Shown piece by piece: positions 43,001-58,000 of a stretch of 64,000 nucleotides of DNA. The position numbers and the translations under genes are program-made. Under the pieces are notes generated by a model. That model worked only from the letters and a program-made list of their open reading frames with translations. It searched no databases and was not told where the DNA came from. The stretch comes from Prostheceraeus crozeri (Eukaryota; Platyhelminthes; Polycladida; Euryleptidae): NCBI GenBank assembly GCA_907163375.1, contig CAJQUW010000909.1, positions 372,001-436,000 on the forward strand, written 5' to 3'. The stretch's first letter is position 1. Every line of letters starts with the position of its first letter.

Positions 43001-46000
43001 GCGCACTGCTGCTTGATCCTGTTTAAGGCGAGTTTGAAAACTATTCCCTGTTTGCCCAATGTATGAACGATTACAATCATTGCATGGGATCTTATACACA
43101 AATCCACAATTCAAGGTAGGGTCAACTTTGTCTTTTGGTAGTGTGTCCCAACCGATGTGACCTCCCTATTTCGCCTTTATATGATGAATTGTAATTGTCA
43201 TTCCTTCTCTTTTTTCTTTTTTCTTTTACGTGTATATACCATGTATTGCCTACAGCATAATTATTAATTATTGTTACTGTACCAATTAGATTTTTCCTAT
43301 TCACTGAATACTCTGCCGCGGAGAGGTGAAATACCAGGTTGGTGTCTGGCGCGAGTTATCTCACTGACAGTATTAGTACTGGTAGTTCGCGATTTCTATG
43401 TAGTGTGAAATAGGCCTGTGATCTTCATCATCCGCTTTGCTGTGTTGTGCGTCATTTTTCATGACTAGAATTTTGTTCACTGTGGTCGCGATTGTCGGTA
43501 TGTCACTTTATGCATGAAGGCCCTGACGATGGACAGCGGTGGGGTCTGAAATATCGGTCAAATTTATTTATGAATTTTTACAATAAAGTCATCGTCGAAA
43601 AACTCCTCTTCTCATTACATTATTCATCAAATTATTTTTGGCAGTGATAATTAATTACTGTTATAATGATCCATTTTTATAATTTTTAAATTTATTGATG
43701 GGTATATCTTGACAAAAATATTGTGTGAAAGGAAATTAATAAAATCTTCTATCTGGAGGTGAACTTCATATTTTCTTCAATTGCTTGAAAGTGATTGCTT
43801 CACAATGCACTCGTTTTGCATCCCTTAATGACACTCCTCAGCTTGACGAATCATATTTGCATCATAATTGCCATAACAACCGAATCAGCCAAAACTTGAG
43901 GTGTTGAAAATGACCGAATGTAATCATAAACATTTATGAAAATTCATCAAATCAAACTTCAATTTGCTCAAATGTTTGATAAAAACTATTTGAAATGGAT
44001 ATAATCGGTAAAAAATCTTATGTATTTTTGCTGATATTTCAATATCCGAAATGTTTCGTAATTGCATCCCGACCTTATTAATTGTGCTCAAATAATGTCA
44101 TACCACATATTGCGCCGATGTATATTGTAGCTTCCTTATTTGAGCTGACGTCATACAGTACACAAATAATACGAATTAGTTTCTTTTGATCCCATACTTG
44201 ATTTGAACAGAGAAAATGAACGAAACTAAATTCGAAGGTAACTAAGAATTAGGTGGTAGGATATCTGGTTTTGCTAAACACTAGCCACATTTCGGTTGGG
44301 AAGTGCAGAAGTGCCATGGTTCGAATGTCTTCCCCGAGAGGTGCCACCACTCATATTAAAATATAGTAAACTGTGATCACTCATCCTAACCCATCAAATT
44401 TGTTTCCACGAATTCAAAATAGATTTCTATATTAAGACAAGTAACCTGGCAATTGCCAGGTTACTTGTCTTAACATGTAATGAGTAGCGCCTGCGTGACG
44501 CGCCTCAATCTCGGATGCGGTATTAAGTGGTTGCAGAAAGCAGTCCGCCCTCCACGTGCCTGCGTTAAAGCAGTGCCTTCCTGGCTAATTCACGCTCTCA
44601 ACAGATGGTCCGGTGGCCTTGTGGTTAGAGGGTATGCTTGCACGTCCTCTAGCTCCAACGTTGCTGGTTCAAACCTACTCACGACTGATGAGGCCCAGCC
44701 GGCCGAAACATGTCTCGTGGTGGTTACATCTGTTGAGATTTGATAGATTTCTATATGATTAATATATCTTGAACATAGGCAGATGCATCGGTACAATGTC
44801 CTGATTCTTCCGCAAAAATATGAGTAGAGTGATATGATTCTAGTTTAGAAATGCTAGCCGGTACTTCTATATCATAACGCCAGTGGCGTATTTAGGGACA
44901 AGCCATCGGGCCATCCCCCCCCGTCAGGAATTAGTCGTAGTTTTTTTGCAAGAATCCCAGTTGATAACGCTACAGGAAAGCGATCATTCACTGATCTAAA
45001 GCATCTCAAAAATTATTCGCGATCGAGCATAGGAGAAGATCGATTGAATGTATTAAATCAGCATTATATAAACAGAGACATTCAGATCAATCGCAACCAA
45101 TTGTTAGATAACTTTGCCATGCAGAGTAGACGACGATCTGATTTTTTGCAAGTACAAATTCTTCAATATAGACCGGGCACTCCTGAATACCAAGCCGATT
45201 TCTGTTTCATTTGTAACCTGCAGTGACTTGCATAGAACCACGCTCCAATCGGCCAACATGTAGTACCATCACTCGTCATCTTCAGTTATGTTTTGTAATG
45301 TTGATGACGCACTGGATCGCTTTAAAATTGTTTTCCATCCTCGGAGTTTCCAGCTATTGTCCATCTACGAGGCATTGTGCATTAAACGGTTCGCACCCGA
45401 CTTTTGTGTACAGAAAGATATCTTGTTCACTCTACGTCTGCCTTGACTAACTGACTATTGACTTTTGTACTAACATCGTCATGCCGCTAAATTTGTTATT
45501 CACATCCGTGATCAACATGAAATAGACCGGACGAAAGCGCTCGTTGATGAATTTGCTGCTTTTGTCTATTCATAAATTGCTTAGAACTACCAAAATTTTG
45601 AAAAATTTGGCATTCCTGTTTTTTTTTTACTTTTTTGCACAATATTGGACTGCGGAAGATACTATCAGTATAGGATAAATCAAATTATTTCAATTCAATT
45701 CAGCAAAGTAAGTTAGCAATAATTTACTATTGCATAATAGGTCATAGTTACGAATGAATGCAATTTGTGGCACCCCCTGGAGGAATTTCTGGATACGCCA
45801 CTGGATTATGGCGATATGAAATCCTTTGTAGTGAGCTAATTTTCCTTGGCAAACGGCCATGGAAATGCCGGTTAGCATAGTACTAGCCTTAACTTGTTTA
45901 GAATTGCGAGTGAGTGGGGCTTCCCATTCCGTACTTAGTACGGCTTCGTGCATTATGTGCGGGAGGGGTGAGTTTGAAACAAATGGCAAGACTTCCCGCA

Positions 46001-49000
46001 CTGCATGTTACAAGAAGAGTAGTTTACGACTCTCCATTCACCTAGTACTCGCGCATCATTTCCTTCCACGACTCTCATGATTATGTTTGACTATCTTATG
46101 CCTACTTCGGTAGTCCATATCAACCACAGAGTCACAGATAGCACATTAATTCAACAGGGAAAATAACTGCGCGTCTTGGTGGATTTGAACCACCGACCCC
46201 TGGCATTATGGGCCAACACTCTACCGACTGAGCTATCGACGAGCGACAGAATGACATAAGTCCGCAATTGAAGAACCCGCGTAAGAGAATCCGATAGCTT
46301 CGTCCCCCAAGACAACATAGCATTAAGCGTCAAGCTAAACTACTGAAGCAAGCTATCAGTTATTCAAAGACAGCATTATATACTTTGAAACGGGGACTTA
46401 GTCCACACAAGTATTCAAAGAAAGCTGCAATGATAATTCAACAGACGGAAAATAACTGCGCGTCTTGGTGGATTTGAACCACCATATTTAAGTAAGGGAT
46501 GCATTTCTGAGACATTTCAAAAATGCTGTTGTTTGAGCCTTGCTCATGTGAAAATCAGCTAGTCTAATTTCTATCATCACCCTTCATAACCATGTTCACA
46601 GCAGTTAAGGAGTGTCCGCTTTACCTCATTCCTGAATATCCTCATAACCGTAGTTTGAGTTTCTGAATTCTTTTCAGCCCACAGAGAATGATCAAGGAGT
46701 CACACCAGCTTCAGGAATGGCCTCGGGTGAGAATGCTTCTCCCGGAGCTGCATCAGCTGATGTTCCGGTACTCTCATTGGAGTCCAATCGTGGTGAAAAT
46801 GCAGATGCGGATGTAGCAGAGGAGCAAATGGAGGGGGAACAAGCGTCTGAAGAACATGAGGAGTCACAGAGCTTCAAGCGGCCACATTCAGCCTTCGTGG
46901 CCTCCCCTGATGCGCGTCCTGGTACTTCGGAAAGCAAGAAACCAAAATATATCAATCCTGTTCTGGAGTCATTACTGGAGCAGGACAATGAAATAATTCC
47001 CTTGGGGATCGAAGAAGTATTCGACGTTTTACCTTTGTATGGTGAGATCGCTCCTGGACAAACTGAGCAGCTGAGTCTTACCTTCTTTGGACATCCTGAC
47101 ATCGAGGCTCGGGTACAGGCCATGTGTGAGGTGGAAGGAGGCCCAACATACGATATTGACATCAGTGGTGAAGCGTCGTTAGTTGATTATCGATTTGACT
47201 CAGTGGATATTGACTATCAACAAGTGGTGAGTACATAGTAAAATAGCTTATTCGTTCATTTCAGTTGGAAGCTATCTTAGCTCAGTTATATGGGTTCATC
47301 GAATATGAACATTTAAGGTTCGGCCAAATGAACTCCTAAGCTATCATGTACAATACTCTTTTCGCCTAATGAATATTGCGATATAGATAATGGATAATAT
47401 CGACAAATCTCCCTAACCTTCTCTGAATCCAGAAGACTCTGGTTCAAACCTAGGTCGGGTTAGACCTAAAACTTTGAAATTAAGTGCACACTTGCTTCTT
47501 ACTAGGTGCTCATCAAAAGGGGCAGCAACTAAATTTTCAAAAATTATATGTTAGTTCAAAAGATGCAGACCTACGTAGCAATTTTGCGCTTCAATCAATT
47601 TTTTTAAAAAATGATAGTGGCTTCTATGTTTGTCCTTATTCAAAGCCAATATCGGAGTATTTGTTGTTTCATCAAGGATCATGTGTTGATTAACAAAAAA
47701 ATATTATATATTTGCGTATTGTGATTTATTTGCTTCCCTCAGGCACATTCGTTACTGAGCCTCTCAACTTGCCGTTTTAATTCAATTTGGAAGTTTATTA
47801 TGTCAAAAGCATGGCATCCAAAAGAAAGAACATATTTCACCAGAGCGCCTTCATCAACCGTTGGCCACCATAATCACATCCGTCAAAATCTTTCCCAGAT
47901 TCGGGAACGGACTCATTTATATTTATCCAAGAGTAACTAAGTCATTTAAAGAATTGAAAATGAAGAATATCGAGGTGAGCTTGGAAAGAGCCAATATATA
48001 ATAGAAATATAATAATAAGTAATAATAGTAAGTAATGATACAATACAATAAATGTAATATAGTAAACATAATTTAACTATAAAAAATAGTTATAAATTTA
48101 TTTAGTATATCAATATTATTTTTGTCTCTTCCCAAGCTTGCCAAAATACTATAACACACAGCCGACAATACACAATGTATCAAAGAAAACAAGGAAATAG
48201 TCTGATAAAATGAAAATCACAGTAACGTGCAAATAAGTAAAAAAATGGAAAGTCACAAAATCGTGCCACTTTATACTTTGGTCTTATTGCATGCAAAACT
48301 TCAGCCACCCATTCACCTAAAGATATTCAAGCGCTTTCGTTAAGAAATTCGCTTTTTAAATTGATATCAAACATCTGACACAAGGAACTTGCAAATCGAA
48401 AAGAAAAGAATACCCAATATTCGTTTCTATTTCCTTTTAGCCTTACGACCAGGTCTCTTGTGCAGAGATCACTCTCTTTAACTCTGGCAAAGTTGGGTTT
48501 TGCTTTGCTGCTCGTGGTATGTCTTTGGAGATCCAGGTAGAAGATGGTGACCTACCGGTGGAACCTGGGCAGCCCATAATGGTTCCATCATCAGGCTATA
48601 TTCCTGCAAATACTCAACAGCGTATCAAAGTTAAATATCTTCCTGGCATTCCTGAGCGATTCCAACGTTCTTTTGAAGTTCAAGTTGCCCACTTTGAAGC
48701 AGACACTATCACTGTGTGCGGCGAGGGTACGTTCCCCAGGATATCACTCGATCTGCCACGACCGACTGGCAATATCAATGGACAGTATACCACACTGCTC
48801 CGTGAAGTGCGTGCAGAAATGACTGCTGCCAATAATGAAGAGCCTCCAATCGGGCACATAGCAGCACGCGGATATGGAGGTGATGTTGGAATGTCTCCAG
48901 TCTACAGTGGTCGGCCTGCAGATCAAGAAGGACTTTTAAGTGAACTTGAAATGCAGCTAGAAGTGGAGAGAAGAGTTGTTGCTCAATTTGCTGAAATGAT

Positions 49001-52000
49001 GAACAGCGGCATTGAACCTCCTGTGTCATATCGACGAAACAAGAGCGGTAAAGTCAAGTGAGTGTCTATTATTGATTTACAATTAGGAAAGAACAACATA
49101 TAATTCAAATATGCTTTTCGAAGCTTAAAGCTAGTTTGCCTGCATGAATGTCTTAAGATCTGCAACTCAACTGATTTTTTAGTTGTTTGTTCAAACCTCC
49201 GTCAGTTGGTACAAAATTCCTATTGATTGCAACAGAATTGTAAATTTCCCCTGAGTTTCACTTAGGAATTTATTACAAAAATGACCTTGTCGAAACAGAC
49301 TTTTAATGTAAATCTGACAAAACCGTCACTAAAAATGTGAAAAATCTGACGATGTTTTTTTTGATGAAATATCGACAGGAATTTATTCGAATTAAGAACC
49401 TAGGCTATTTTTTGACTAAATATTGTACTGATAAGCAATATTGTAACTGATTGACTGATTGTCTACGAGGTTCATCATATAGCTCCACAAATTAATTACC
49501 AACTAAAATTTATCATTTTTGTCGGATTGATGTATAATTTTCTTGTTCGAGCTTATGTAGGAATATATTAGAAACGATCATTCTGACCCGTATCGACAAT
49601 TTCGTGTACAACGACACAAAGAATTATGTTCCCAAAAAGTTCAGATCTGGTAATCTTTCTTGTCTATGTCCAGGTGAATAAGCAATCTTTTTAAGCTTGC
49701 ACATTAAGTCTGCTTTATGTAAATGCTCCACTATTTGCTTGGCAACACTTCATCAGCGTAAAACTTTAAACATGAAGTCATCTCGGTTTAAAATGAAAGA
49801 ATTTAGCCGTGTATACCACATAGAAGGATACAATTTGCTATTTATAAAATGTGTGTCTCTTGAGATGATATGAATAGAATCCGGGTAGCCAAAAATATAG
49901 CTATTATTGATTAGTAGTAAAATAAAACCGTTGCTACCAAAGAGTTGATAACTAAAAAAACATGTAAATTCAATGGGAAGAAGTTGGAAGTTTCTTGTAA
50001 AACAACCACTTTTTCTCCGATTGAGTGATCGCTACTTAGTCAAAAGTAATACCTTTGTCATAGTGTCTCTTCAGGTTGTCTTGCATCACGAGAAATGCTG
50101 TTCTAATATTTACAGTAACTTTGTTGGATTATTTACAACAATCCATGTTCAGAATTGTTGTGAACAGTGCATTTAATGTGGATGAATTGCAGTGTTGATT
50201 ACTAAAAAACCGCCGTATTGTGTTTTCGGGTCTTATTACTCGCTGTTTTTGACGATTTAAGTGATTTTTACCTAAGATAAACCTCCGCTGATTAAAATGT
50301 CGCGTTATTTGCTTGCGCTGTTATTTCATGACGAAAGCAGGGAATTAAATCAATAGCTTTTGCTGGTAATCTCATATTGCATTATGAGCATGTGCATTGA
50401 AGAAGGACTGACTGATAGTATGGTACAGGACTTCGACATCGAATGACACTGTCACGTTCTTTACTTTATTGAAACATGACGGGAGGATTTCTTTACCGAT
50501 TCTCTGGCTAGGGACAACGAGGGCTAAGTAGGTTGGGATGGTTGCAAAAAATGAGTCAGGCGCACACTCTTTGTTAGCATATGGAAAGACGACGTTCATC
50601 GCAGACAGCTATCTAGACGTTCTTCGAACTAAGGACTCCTTATTGTTTTTCGATCAGCGGAACATGTCATCTGGCTATATACATTTTCTATTTTTCTTTC
50701 TACCTTTATTTGATGCACAAAATTTAATCAAAATTTCTCTCGCTTCACCCAAACTGGCGAGTGAAATGTGCTTTCGCCAACTCGGATCAATTGCGCATAA
50801 ATGACATAATTAATTTTACTGACAAGATGTCCAAAAGCTGCATGCGAAAATTCAAATCCTTACTCACCTTCACAAACTATTCTCTGTACGATTGCCGTGA
50901 TTAAGCAATGTATTGTTTCAACCAAACTTGCCTTTCAGACCTCGTCTACCAGACTATGTTCTTGACTTTGGATATGTGGTATTAGGCCACGTAAGAAGTC
51001 ATGTTGTGCGAGCAACGAATACAGGTTGGTTTCCGGCTTCATTTTGGGTTGATCGCGATGGTGTTGACCCGCGAGGCTTCAGTGTCGTGTTGGAGAAGGT
51101 TCGCAAACTACCGGGAGCTCCTGATCATGAAACTCTTGATTTTGTGGTGAATTTTGATCCTCGTGGCGCTAATTTGGGACTTGGACCAGTAGAAACATCG
51201 GTAACCTTGAATGTAAGTTTTTGCACATTAAACCCTATTTTACCCAGGGGCCAGTCCTGGAAGCCCTTTCCCTATAAGTTTTCTGATAATGCAAAAAAAT
51301 CCATGTAAAGACACTAATTTTTTATAACTGCTAGTTTCTACGTACATTTGATAACCGTACATATAGTGTAAAATTTGGCCTTCATTCAAGAGCACCCTTA
51401 AATCGAGAATTTTTCTCAATTTCTTGCAAAACTTGGCATCTTAACCAATTTAGATTTCTGATAAACCATTGACAATAAACAAATGAATTTGTAATCTACA
51501 TGTCCACTCATCCATGAACGCATCTATATAGTTGTTATTTGAATAATAGCAATGTCATGTAAACACTACTCACACTAGATTTACAAGTAATACTGTCAAT
51601 ATTATGCTACAAATTGTGGATCCTACGTATGAAATGGCCAGATTATCATTGACTCTCATTAACTCCAAAGTATCGGGCCTGGGCCTGCTTCCAGGTCTGC
51701 TGATGATTGACGCTAATGTGCTTCATCCAAATTGAGTTGTTTTATCATAATTATTTTTCAAAATGAGAAATTTCAGCATTTTTATCTGTTTCAGCTTTTG
51801 AATGGTCCTCAAATTGGCATTATCTTGCAAGCCCATGTAACCATGCCTGATCTGACTATCTCAACTGACATTCTGGACTTCAGTGAAGTAAAATGTGGTG
51901 ATGCCAAAGTTGTAACCGTGCAGTTATATAACCCAAGTCCTGTACGATCAGAATGGACCAGTCAGCCGCCTCCTGAAGCCTTACAAGCAAAGAAGGATCG

Positions 52001-55000
52001 GCAAGATAAATTTACACCGATGCACCTGCGCAGGCGTGCCAAAGCCATGGCTGCTGAAAAGGCAGTTGCACCTTCATTTGAGATGATACCATCAAGTGGT
52101 GAACTAAAACCTGGCCAGCGAGTGAATGTACAGGTAAGATTGAGTGTCAAATTCCATTATCATTTAGATTATTACTTGAATATAAGTAAGCTAGAGAATC
52201 TTGAAAATATTGGAATTGAATTGAATCTTGAAATTGACAATCGGGTTTACTTTTGACGACCAATTAGTGTAATACGAAATGCTCAGTTATTTACCTTCTT
52301 TCGATTCGCATTGAATACGATACAAACGAAATGCCATATGAAACCTTATGTTCCATAGATTATTTTGGCATATATTTCGTTTTCATGTGCGGTCAGCTGT
52401 GTCCTTATGAAACAAATTGAGTGTTTTCTTTGATGCAGGATTTTAACATGAAGACGACAGAATTTCTTTATGAAAGTTGGCAGACAGCATGAACTGTCAG
52501 TCAGCTTCATCATGACACACGGCTTTTAGGATTGGCTGAATGTACAAAAAGATAAAATACTAATAAATTTTACCGAAAAATTATTGCTCAAAAAAATCTC
52601 ACAAGATTTTCTCATCGATGAAGATGCTCAATTTCAACAATCTTTGTACCATGTGAAAGGTTATGTCAAGCACTTTATTTTGGCAAAGCGTTTAAGTGAT
52701 GTCTGGTCAGCAGACTAAAAGGTATGAATGTTTGGTCAATTCGTTCACCGACACCTACAGACGAAACTACGCAATACAGAAAATTAGGATCATCACCATT
52801 GAATCAGGCTCGTGTTAAGCTTTCAGATGATATACTGTTTTTCGAATTCGGAAATCAATTTGTGAAATTTCATTCAATTTGCACTTTTACCTAATTTTAC
52901 GCTACTTTCGCGTTAACAATGTTCAACAATGGTCAACCTGTACACAACTTAACAACTTCTGTTGCATTAACGCTGGTGCTTTCAAGTTTGGGTCTAAAAG
53001 AATGCTGGTGTTATCAGCTCCAAGAATATGTAAGTTTATCAAAATCGATCCATCCGCTCACTGACAAACTTCAAATTTGTATTATTCCCATAGTCAGCCA
53101 TTGCGTGAGTCATCATTTCCCTCACTTGAGATCAGAAGAAATTCGAATCTGGGATCAGACAAGGGCTTGTCTCGTCTGTTCACCTGTTCACAACAAACAA
53201 TAGCATTTCCTTCACGCCGTAGGAATGCTGGCGCTTGCGCTGCGTCCGATAAATGGAGCAATTCATCAATGATGAAAAAGAGAAAGAGTGACACGTGGGC
53301 CAACATGATATTGACATCTGAAATAACATCGTGAAAGTAACAAAGCAGACAATCACTAATTACTTCTTTTAATTAGGCAAGCCTCACCATAATGCTTCCT
53401 GAACCAAGTGTCTCAGCTGACCAAGTAAATAAGTTTATTGATCGATTGTCAGCATGTGATTAAATTTGATGAGGATATACAAAAGATACAATAATTTTTT
53501 GTGCTATGCAAAGATTTAGGAAACGGACTGTATATATCATTCTCATATATCATCTAAATCAATAAATCAATAAATTGTCATAGCGGATGTATTTGCGCAC
53601 GGGCAATCCCTTCGATAACATGATTAACTGATCATTTACATCAGAAGCCAATGCTATTTCCAGCAAAAGGTTGTTCAAGAAACACACACTCTATTTCACT
53701 GACTTCGAAATAAGCAACATGCATAACGTAAACTTTACTGCATTGTAGGTGAAATTTACTCCAACAGAAGAAAGACGTTACGAGCAGAGAATGGCATTAC
53801 GACTTCATCAAAGCTCTCAGAGAACACTATTGCTCTGTAAAGGTCAAGGTCTTGAGCCTAAATTGGAATTTGAGCACAATCTAGTCACTTTCGGACCAGT
53901 TTTGCCGTTTGCTGTTGGCGACGAGCAAACTGTTTGCGTCAAGAACCCATGCTCTTTTCCGATAGAATTTTATAACTTGGAATTCGATAAGATCTACCTC
54001 GAAGAGGAAAAAATTCTGAGACAGATGTCTGGCTACGATGAGAATAATACGCTACTGCTACCTCCCCGGATGCCAGGCGAAAAATTGCCTCAGGAACTGC
54101 TTGACTATTACGAAGAACAAGTCAAACGTCTCGAGGAGATGGAGCGCCAACGTCGTGAAGAAGAAAACGCACGTCGACTAAAACGTGAAGCGGAAGAAGC
54201 TGCGGCTTTGGCAGCTGCACAAGAAGGATTAGGAGAGGCCCGAGAAAGTCCGGAGGATGGTCAGGGCTCTCCCGAAGCTTCTGCTCGAAGTCATTTCGGG
54301 CCCAACGTTTCTGTGGAGATAATGGAAGACAATGTGAATGAGCGACCGGCGCCGATTCCTCTCACAGAAATTGAGTCCCCTCGCCCAGGTGTTCTTTCCA
54401 GCTCTGCCGTACCTGCAGGCAAGCGCAGTGAGGCTGCAGTCCCTGACAGCTCAAGACCTGGCTCTGAAGATGGTGTTGGAGAACTGGAGATTACGCCCGT
54501 ATCTACAGCAATTGCACGCTATCTTGGCATCGATCTCTCACCGGAGGGTAAAGCTGCTCGCAACAGACGCGGCGTAGCTCTTATAGTTCACGGCCCGCCA
54601 TTGTCGGGGAAAACCTCAAATGCCGTTCGATTGGCCAAGCGTTACGAAGCTGCTTTGCTAACAATTGATCGCGTTATTATTGAAGCAATAGCCAATGGAA
54701 ATACTCCTGCTGGACTAAGAGCTCGTGAGAAATGCGCTGAGGCGGCAAAAAGAGCAGAGGAAGCAGCTGAAGCTGAAGAAGCTGCCGCTGGTGGAGCCGG
54801 AGATCCAAAGAAGCCTGGTCTTAGCATGGAGCAAGTCGCTGCACACACTCAAGGTAAGTAAGAATTTAAACAAATTTTCGCTTTAAATAGGGCCTAATAT
54901 TTAATCTCTCCGAATCTTCTCTCTCCATAGGTGCAGGTGCTGCAGTTCCACACAGTGTTGCTCAAAGCGTAGTGTCCAATAGAAAGACAAGTACGGTTGC

Positions 55001-58000
55001 AGGCAAGCATGGAGCTGGTAAAGATCACAGCACCACTTCTGGTCCTGCTGGAAAGGGTGCTCAGGCAGCATCAACCGCTGAAGCTGCTGGATCTAGCCAG
55101 GTAGGAGTTAATTAGTGCCCAAAATTCTTATATCTCTGAGTTTAGTTACATTTTACGAGTATGCATTATGTTTTTATCATTCGATAGTAACGTTTTTCAT
55201 CTTTTGCTCGTAGGTGCACAAACTTAGATAAATTGATGCTACGTTCAGATTAAAAGCATGCTTCATGAATTTGCAACTTAACTGAAATGTTAATTTAACT
55301 GAAAAGTTTTCAGAAAAATGCTATAAAAGAGATTGGACAATCAAACAATAAACATAACCATCTTTGTTTCTAGCAAAAAAGAACAGATTTTTAAATGCGG
55401 ATAGAAACAGTTTTTGGGTAGAACTAGTACAACGCAGTGCGTCATTCCTAGGAAATCTTCACCTTATGTGCGAAATATTCACGAGTAGCCTTTTGATAGT
55501 TGATGCAGAATTGATTCAATCGGTTTGGTTCGTAGCTTAGATTTTCGTAAGCTTCTAGCGTTGTTGTGTAGATCTCTATACCTTGGATTATTATTTCACT
55601 TCATTTGGCTTACCTTACAGTCTAGTCAATATGATTCCTGGTGTGCAGGTCTCTGAGAAAAGCGTTGTAGGTGGAAGTAAAATTTTGTTTATAGATACTT
55701 AATTCCTAGGGAATGAAATTTCCTCAAACAAAATTGCGAAAATGATTTTGTGTAGATCATTTTTTTGAATCATTTTCTATTTTTTGTGTAAATAAAATCT
55801 GCTGTAGCCAACAAACCAACCTGCCTATGTGAAATGACATTACATGAATTGCATGGTTGATCATGTATATTGATCATACCTCGACAGAAATCCGTAATTT
55901 TTCCTCTAGGCGATACATAATTGTGAATCAAGAAGCTACGTTCTCATCTGCGAGCCAATGTTGATTTTTTGGATATTTGGCTTAAGGGCATTTCTTCTTC
56001 ACAAAACTAATTGATGAATGTAGAAGGCAATCGACTAAACGTGTTCAATTACCTCCCAAATTTGCGCGCTGAATATTTCTTCATTTGCATTGCCCGTGAT
56101 CAACCCTCATCGCGAAAATTTGGGAAACAATTGAATACATTCTTTTTTGCATTCATTAATTAGTTCCGGTCGGAAGAAGGCCATGGTCGTAGAAAATGAA
56201 ACTACTAAGCTAATGTTATTTTTGATGTGAAGTTGAATTTGCGAAGTCATGCATCGGAACATTGAATGGTGCGAAATATCAGGCATCGACATATGGACTT
56301 TTTGACAACGGTTTGCTGTAGATTTTTAGCTGATTTTTCGGTATCATCAAATTTACTGTGTTTATAAATGGCTTATCCCTTATTTTCACTTACGAGACAA
56401 GGCTTTGAAGCAATTTGTGGTCTTAATGATGTTGAGAATAAAGGCAAGACAAAACAATTGCTTCATCAGTAAATTGCGGGCCTTTCGACCGACTCTATTC
56501 ATGCGATTACGTCGGAGAAGAAGAACAAACAAGATAAGGACATTATATATAAAGTCAAGGGAAGTGAAATGAAATCAATGCCATGGAAGGTCAAGCGTCA
56601 TCACTGTCTATTTTTGAACACATAGCACTGGACGGATCTGATGAATAAACATTGCTTCCAGGTATGGTAGTAGTATTATATGCCGTGACGTCACAATCCT
56701 TGTGAAATATGACAGCTTTGGTCTGTTAGTAGCAAAATGATCGGCAGTCAATCACGTGCCTTGTCACAGCACTGCTTGGTTTAGCAGACTTGTGCTGCAG
56801 ACTTGTTTGTTCTTGTTCTCCAACGTAATCGCATGAATAGAGTCGGTCGAAAGGCCTCGCGTTTTAATGATGAAACGGCTGCTTTGCCTTGTCTTTATTC
56901 TTAACAAGGATTTGATTTGGAATGTGTTTAAAATGCTCCTTAGAATAAAAAATAATATCAATTAGTAATCACAACAGGTTCCATCTACGCCTCCTCGGCG
57001 AGGTACACGTCAAGGCTCGTCCTTGCATTGCTCGCATCTTCACAAGGCTTTGGTTGCGGAGGTATGCGGTCGACACAGCGTCGCAAATCATCACCAACAC
57101 CATCATCTGCACCATCAACATCTCCACAACGGGAATCCTGTTGTGAGTCGACGGGACTGCATCCGTATGAGGTTACAATAGTAACGAACAAAGCATTTCG
57201 TCGGTCCTTCTCTTCTGTCATACTCCTGATAGATCATTCATTAAAAGTCGATTTAAAGACGATTTCATGTTACAAGTGATGTCACTCACTCATACGTGTG
57301 TTTTCACTTTTGGTTAGAGTATTTCTGTCTTTCTTTTGAGAGAGGTACTCTATCTTTTCATTTGACCATCTGTTAATTGATCCACCTCACCCATGACCGT
57401 CGCAGTGGCCTTGTGGCAGAGTACTTGCTCTGCGTCCGGGAGACCTTAGTTCAAGCCTTGGTCGGGTCAAACCTAGGACTATTAAAAGGGTACACTCTGC
57501 ATTCCTGCTAAACACTCAATTTAAAAGAATGAGAGTGGATAAATAAGCTTCACCACATGGAAGACAGGCTCCTCGCCCAATGTGCTTCCGAGGATTAATA
57601 AAATCTACATGAATTTATTTAATTTTCTTATGACCTGGCTTTAATCATATGAATTGCGACTGCGATTTGCACAAATCGCTTATATCCTGACTTGAGAAAT
57701 TTGAATATTAAATGCGTTTGACAGCCACTTGTTGACCAATTATTATAGCGTTTTTTATATGCTTGATCGGTCTCGTACTCCGCACTCTATTTAGTCAATG
57801 ATCGGAGAAGAATTTATTACTTACCATATTGTTTGGTTTATTGATTATAAGACTGTTAAAGTTTTTATTAACCCAGCCTCTGCAAATCTTTTTCATATAT
57901 TATATTCAGGCACCTGAAATCCTATAAATGATTGGTCAAACATGAGTTGTAGCCATTTAGTTGAAGGTTTTAGCTATAATGAGGCACGTCCCACTTAACC

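Noticed and set aside
45044-45450. Possible transposase fragments within the CAGTGGCGTA-ended element
   Set aside because: No recognisable catalytic or zinc-finger motif.
46692-47162. 156-codon minus-strand Ser-rich frame
   Set aside because: Antisense shadow of HYDIN exon 16.
50372-50599. Minus-strand frame with VSFDVEVLYHTI resembling a PLE RT block
   Set aside because: Only one short motif, no neighbouring RT blocks.
56985-57012. Alternative acceptor and exon beginning GTTCCATCTACGCC, resembling exon 22 start
   Set aside because: No pyrimidine tract, the 25-nt exon ending at GAG|GTACAC would break phase, and no HYDIN homology follows.
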